NCBI GenBank assembly: GCA_023253495.1
Contig: JALRGF010000566.1
Coordinates: forward strand, 1-6,994
Length of the DNA stretch: 6,994 nt
Source of the DNA: Verrucomicrobiales bacterium
GTDB lineage: Bacteria; Verrucomicrobiota; Verrucomicrobiia; Verrucomicrobiales; V1-33
Direction of reading: 5' to 3'
Numbering within the stretch: the stretch's first letter is position 1; every line of letters starts with the position of its first letter. The notes below the pieces were generated by a model. It was not told where the DNA came from, did no database searches, and worked only from the letters and a program-made list of their open reading frames with translations. A program made the position numbers and the translations under genes. Of the stretch, positions 6,972 through 6,994 are shown piece by piece.

Positions 6972-6994
6972 TCAGGCGCCGACGCGCTCCCGGG
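6972..6994 (-). CDS. Possible last codons of a gene upstream of atpI
   Basis: On the - strand one frame from the window edge reads RERVGA and then TGA (stop at 6974-6972). It could be the 3' end of a gene preceding atpI on the same strand. In many actinobacteria the neighbour there is a glycosyltransferase of the MraY/WecA type, but seven codons cannot show this. A second possible element is the inverted repeat GGCGCC (6955-6960 and 6975-6980), which overlaps the stop and could be part of a terminator or simply chance. Confidence 0.2.

Noticed and set aside
1..6994. tRNA, rRNA, CRISPR array, insertion sequence or phage integration site
   Set aside because: No cloverleaf-like segment, regularly spaced repeats, transposase motifs or terminal inverted repeats were seen on either strand.

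Overview
The window looks like a metagenome-type fragment of very GC-rich DNA. Positions 1 to about 6620 fit a Verrucomicrobiota or Planctomycetota bacterium. The main reason is the adjacent DUF1587/1595/1592/1588/1585 cytochrome-like gene and DUF1552 Tat-exported gene, a pair typical of those phyla and also found in some Acidobacteriota and Myxococcota. The last ~360 bases (about 6630-6994) look actinobacterial.

Layout. (1) Positions 1-3771, + strand: a very large DUF1592-family protein with one CXXCH haem motif, cut at its 5' end by the window edge. (2) Positions 3812-5128, + strand: a DUF1552 (HXXSHH family) protein with a twin-arginine signal, 40 bases downstream and probably in the same operon. 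(3) Positions 5148-6908, - strand: a convergent open frame that encodes three membrane helices of an AtpI-like protein, then about six ankyrin repeats, an Ala/Pro/Gly/Val-rich linker and two C-terminal beta-type modules. (4) Positions 6909-6994: the leader of that frame, with a good ribosome binding site, a plausible -10/-35 promoter and perhaps the last codons of an upstream gene.

Function. The first two genes probably encode a pair of exported proteins, one of them a likely c-type haem protein. The biochemical role of this pair is not known. The ankyrin protein is unrelated to them as far as can be seen and converges on them across only 19 bases.

The most important observation is that the third frame is probably a chimera. 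Its first ~93 codons look like the start of an actinobacterial atpI gene with its own promoter, joined at a short GTTA-coding sequence shared with the ankyrin-repeat consensus. Codon use and strand composition change at the same point. The likeliest explanation is an assembly or read chimera at a contig end, although a real gene fusion cannot be excluded from sequence alone. I found no convincing previously undescribed system, no RNA gene, no CRISPR array and no insertion sequence.
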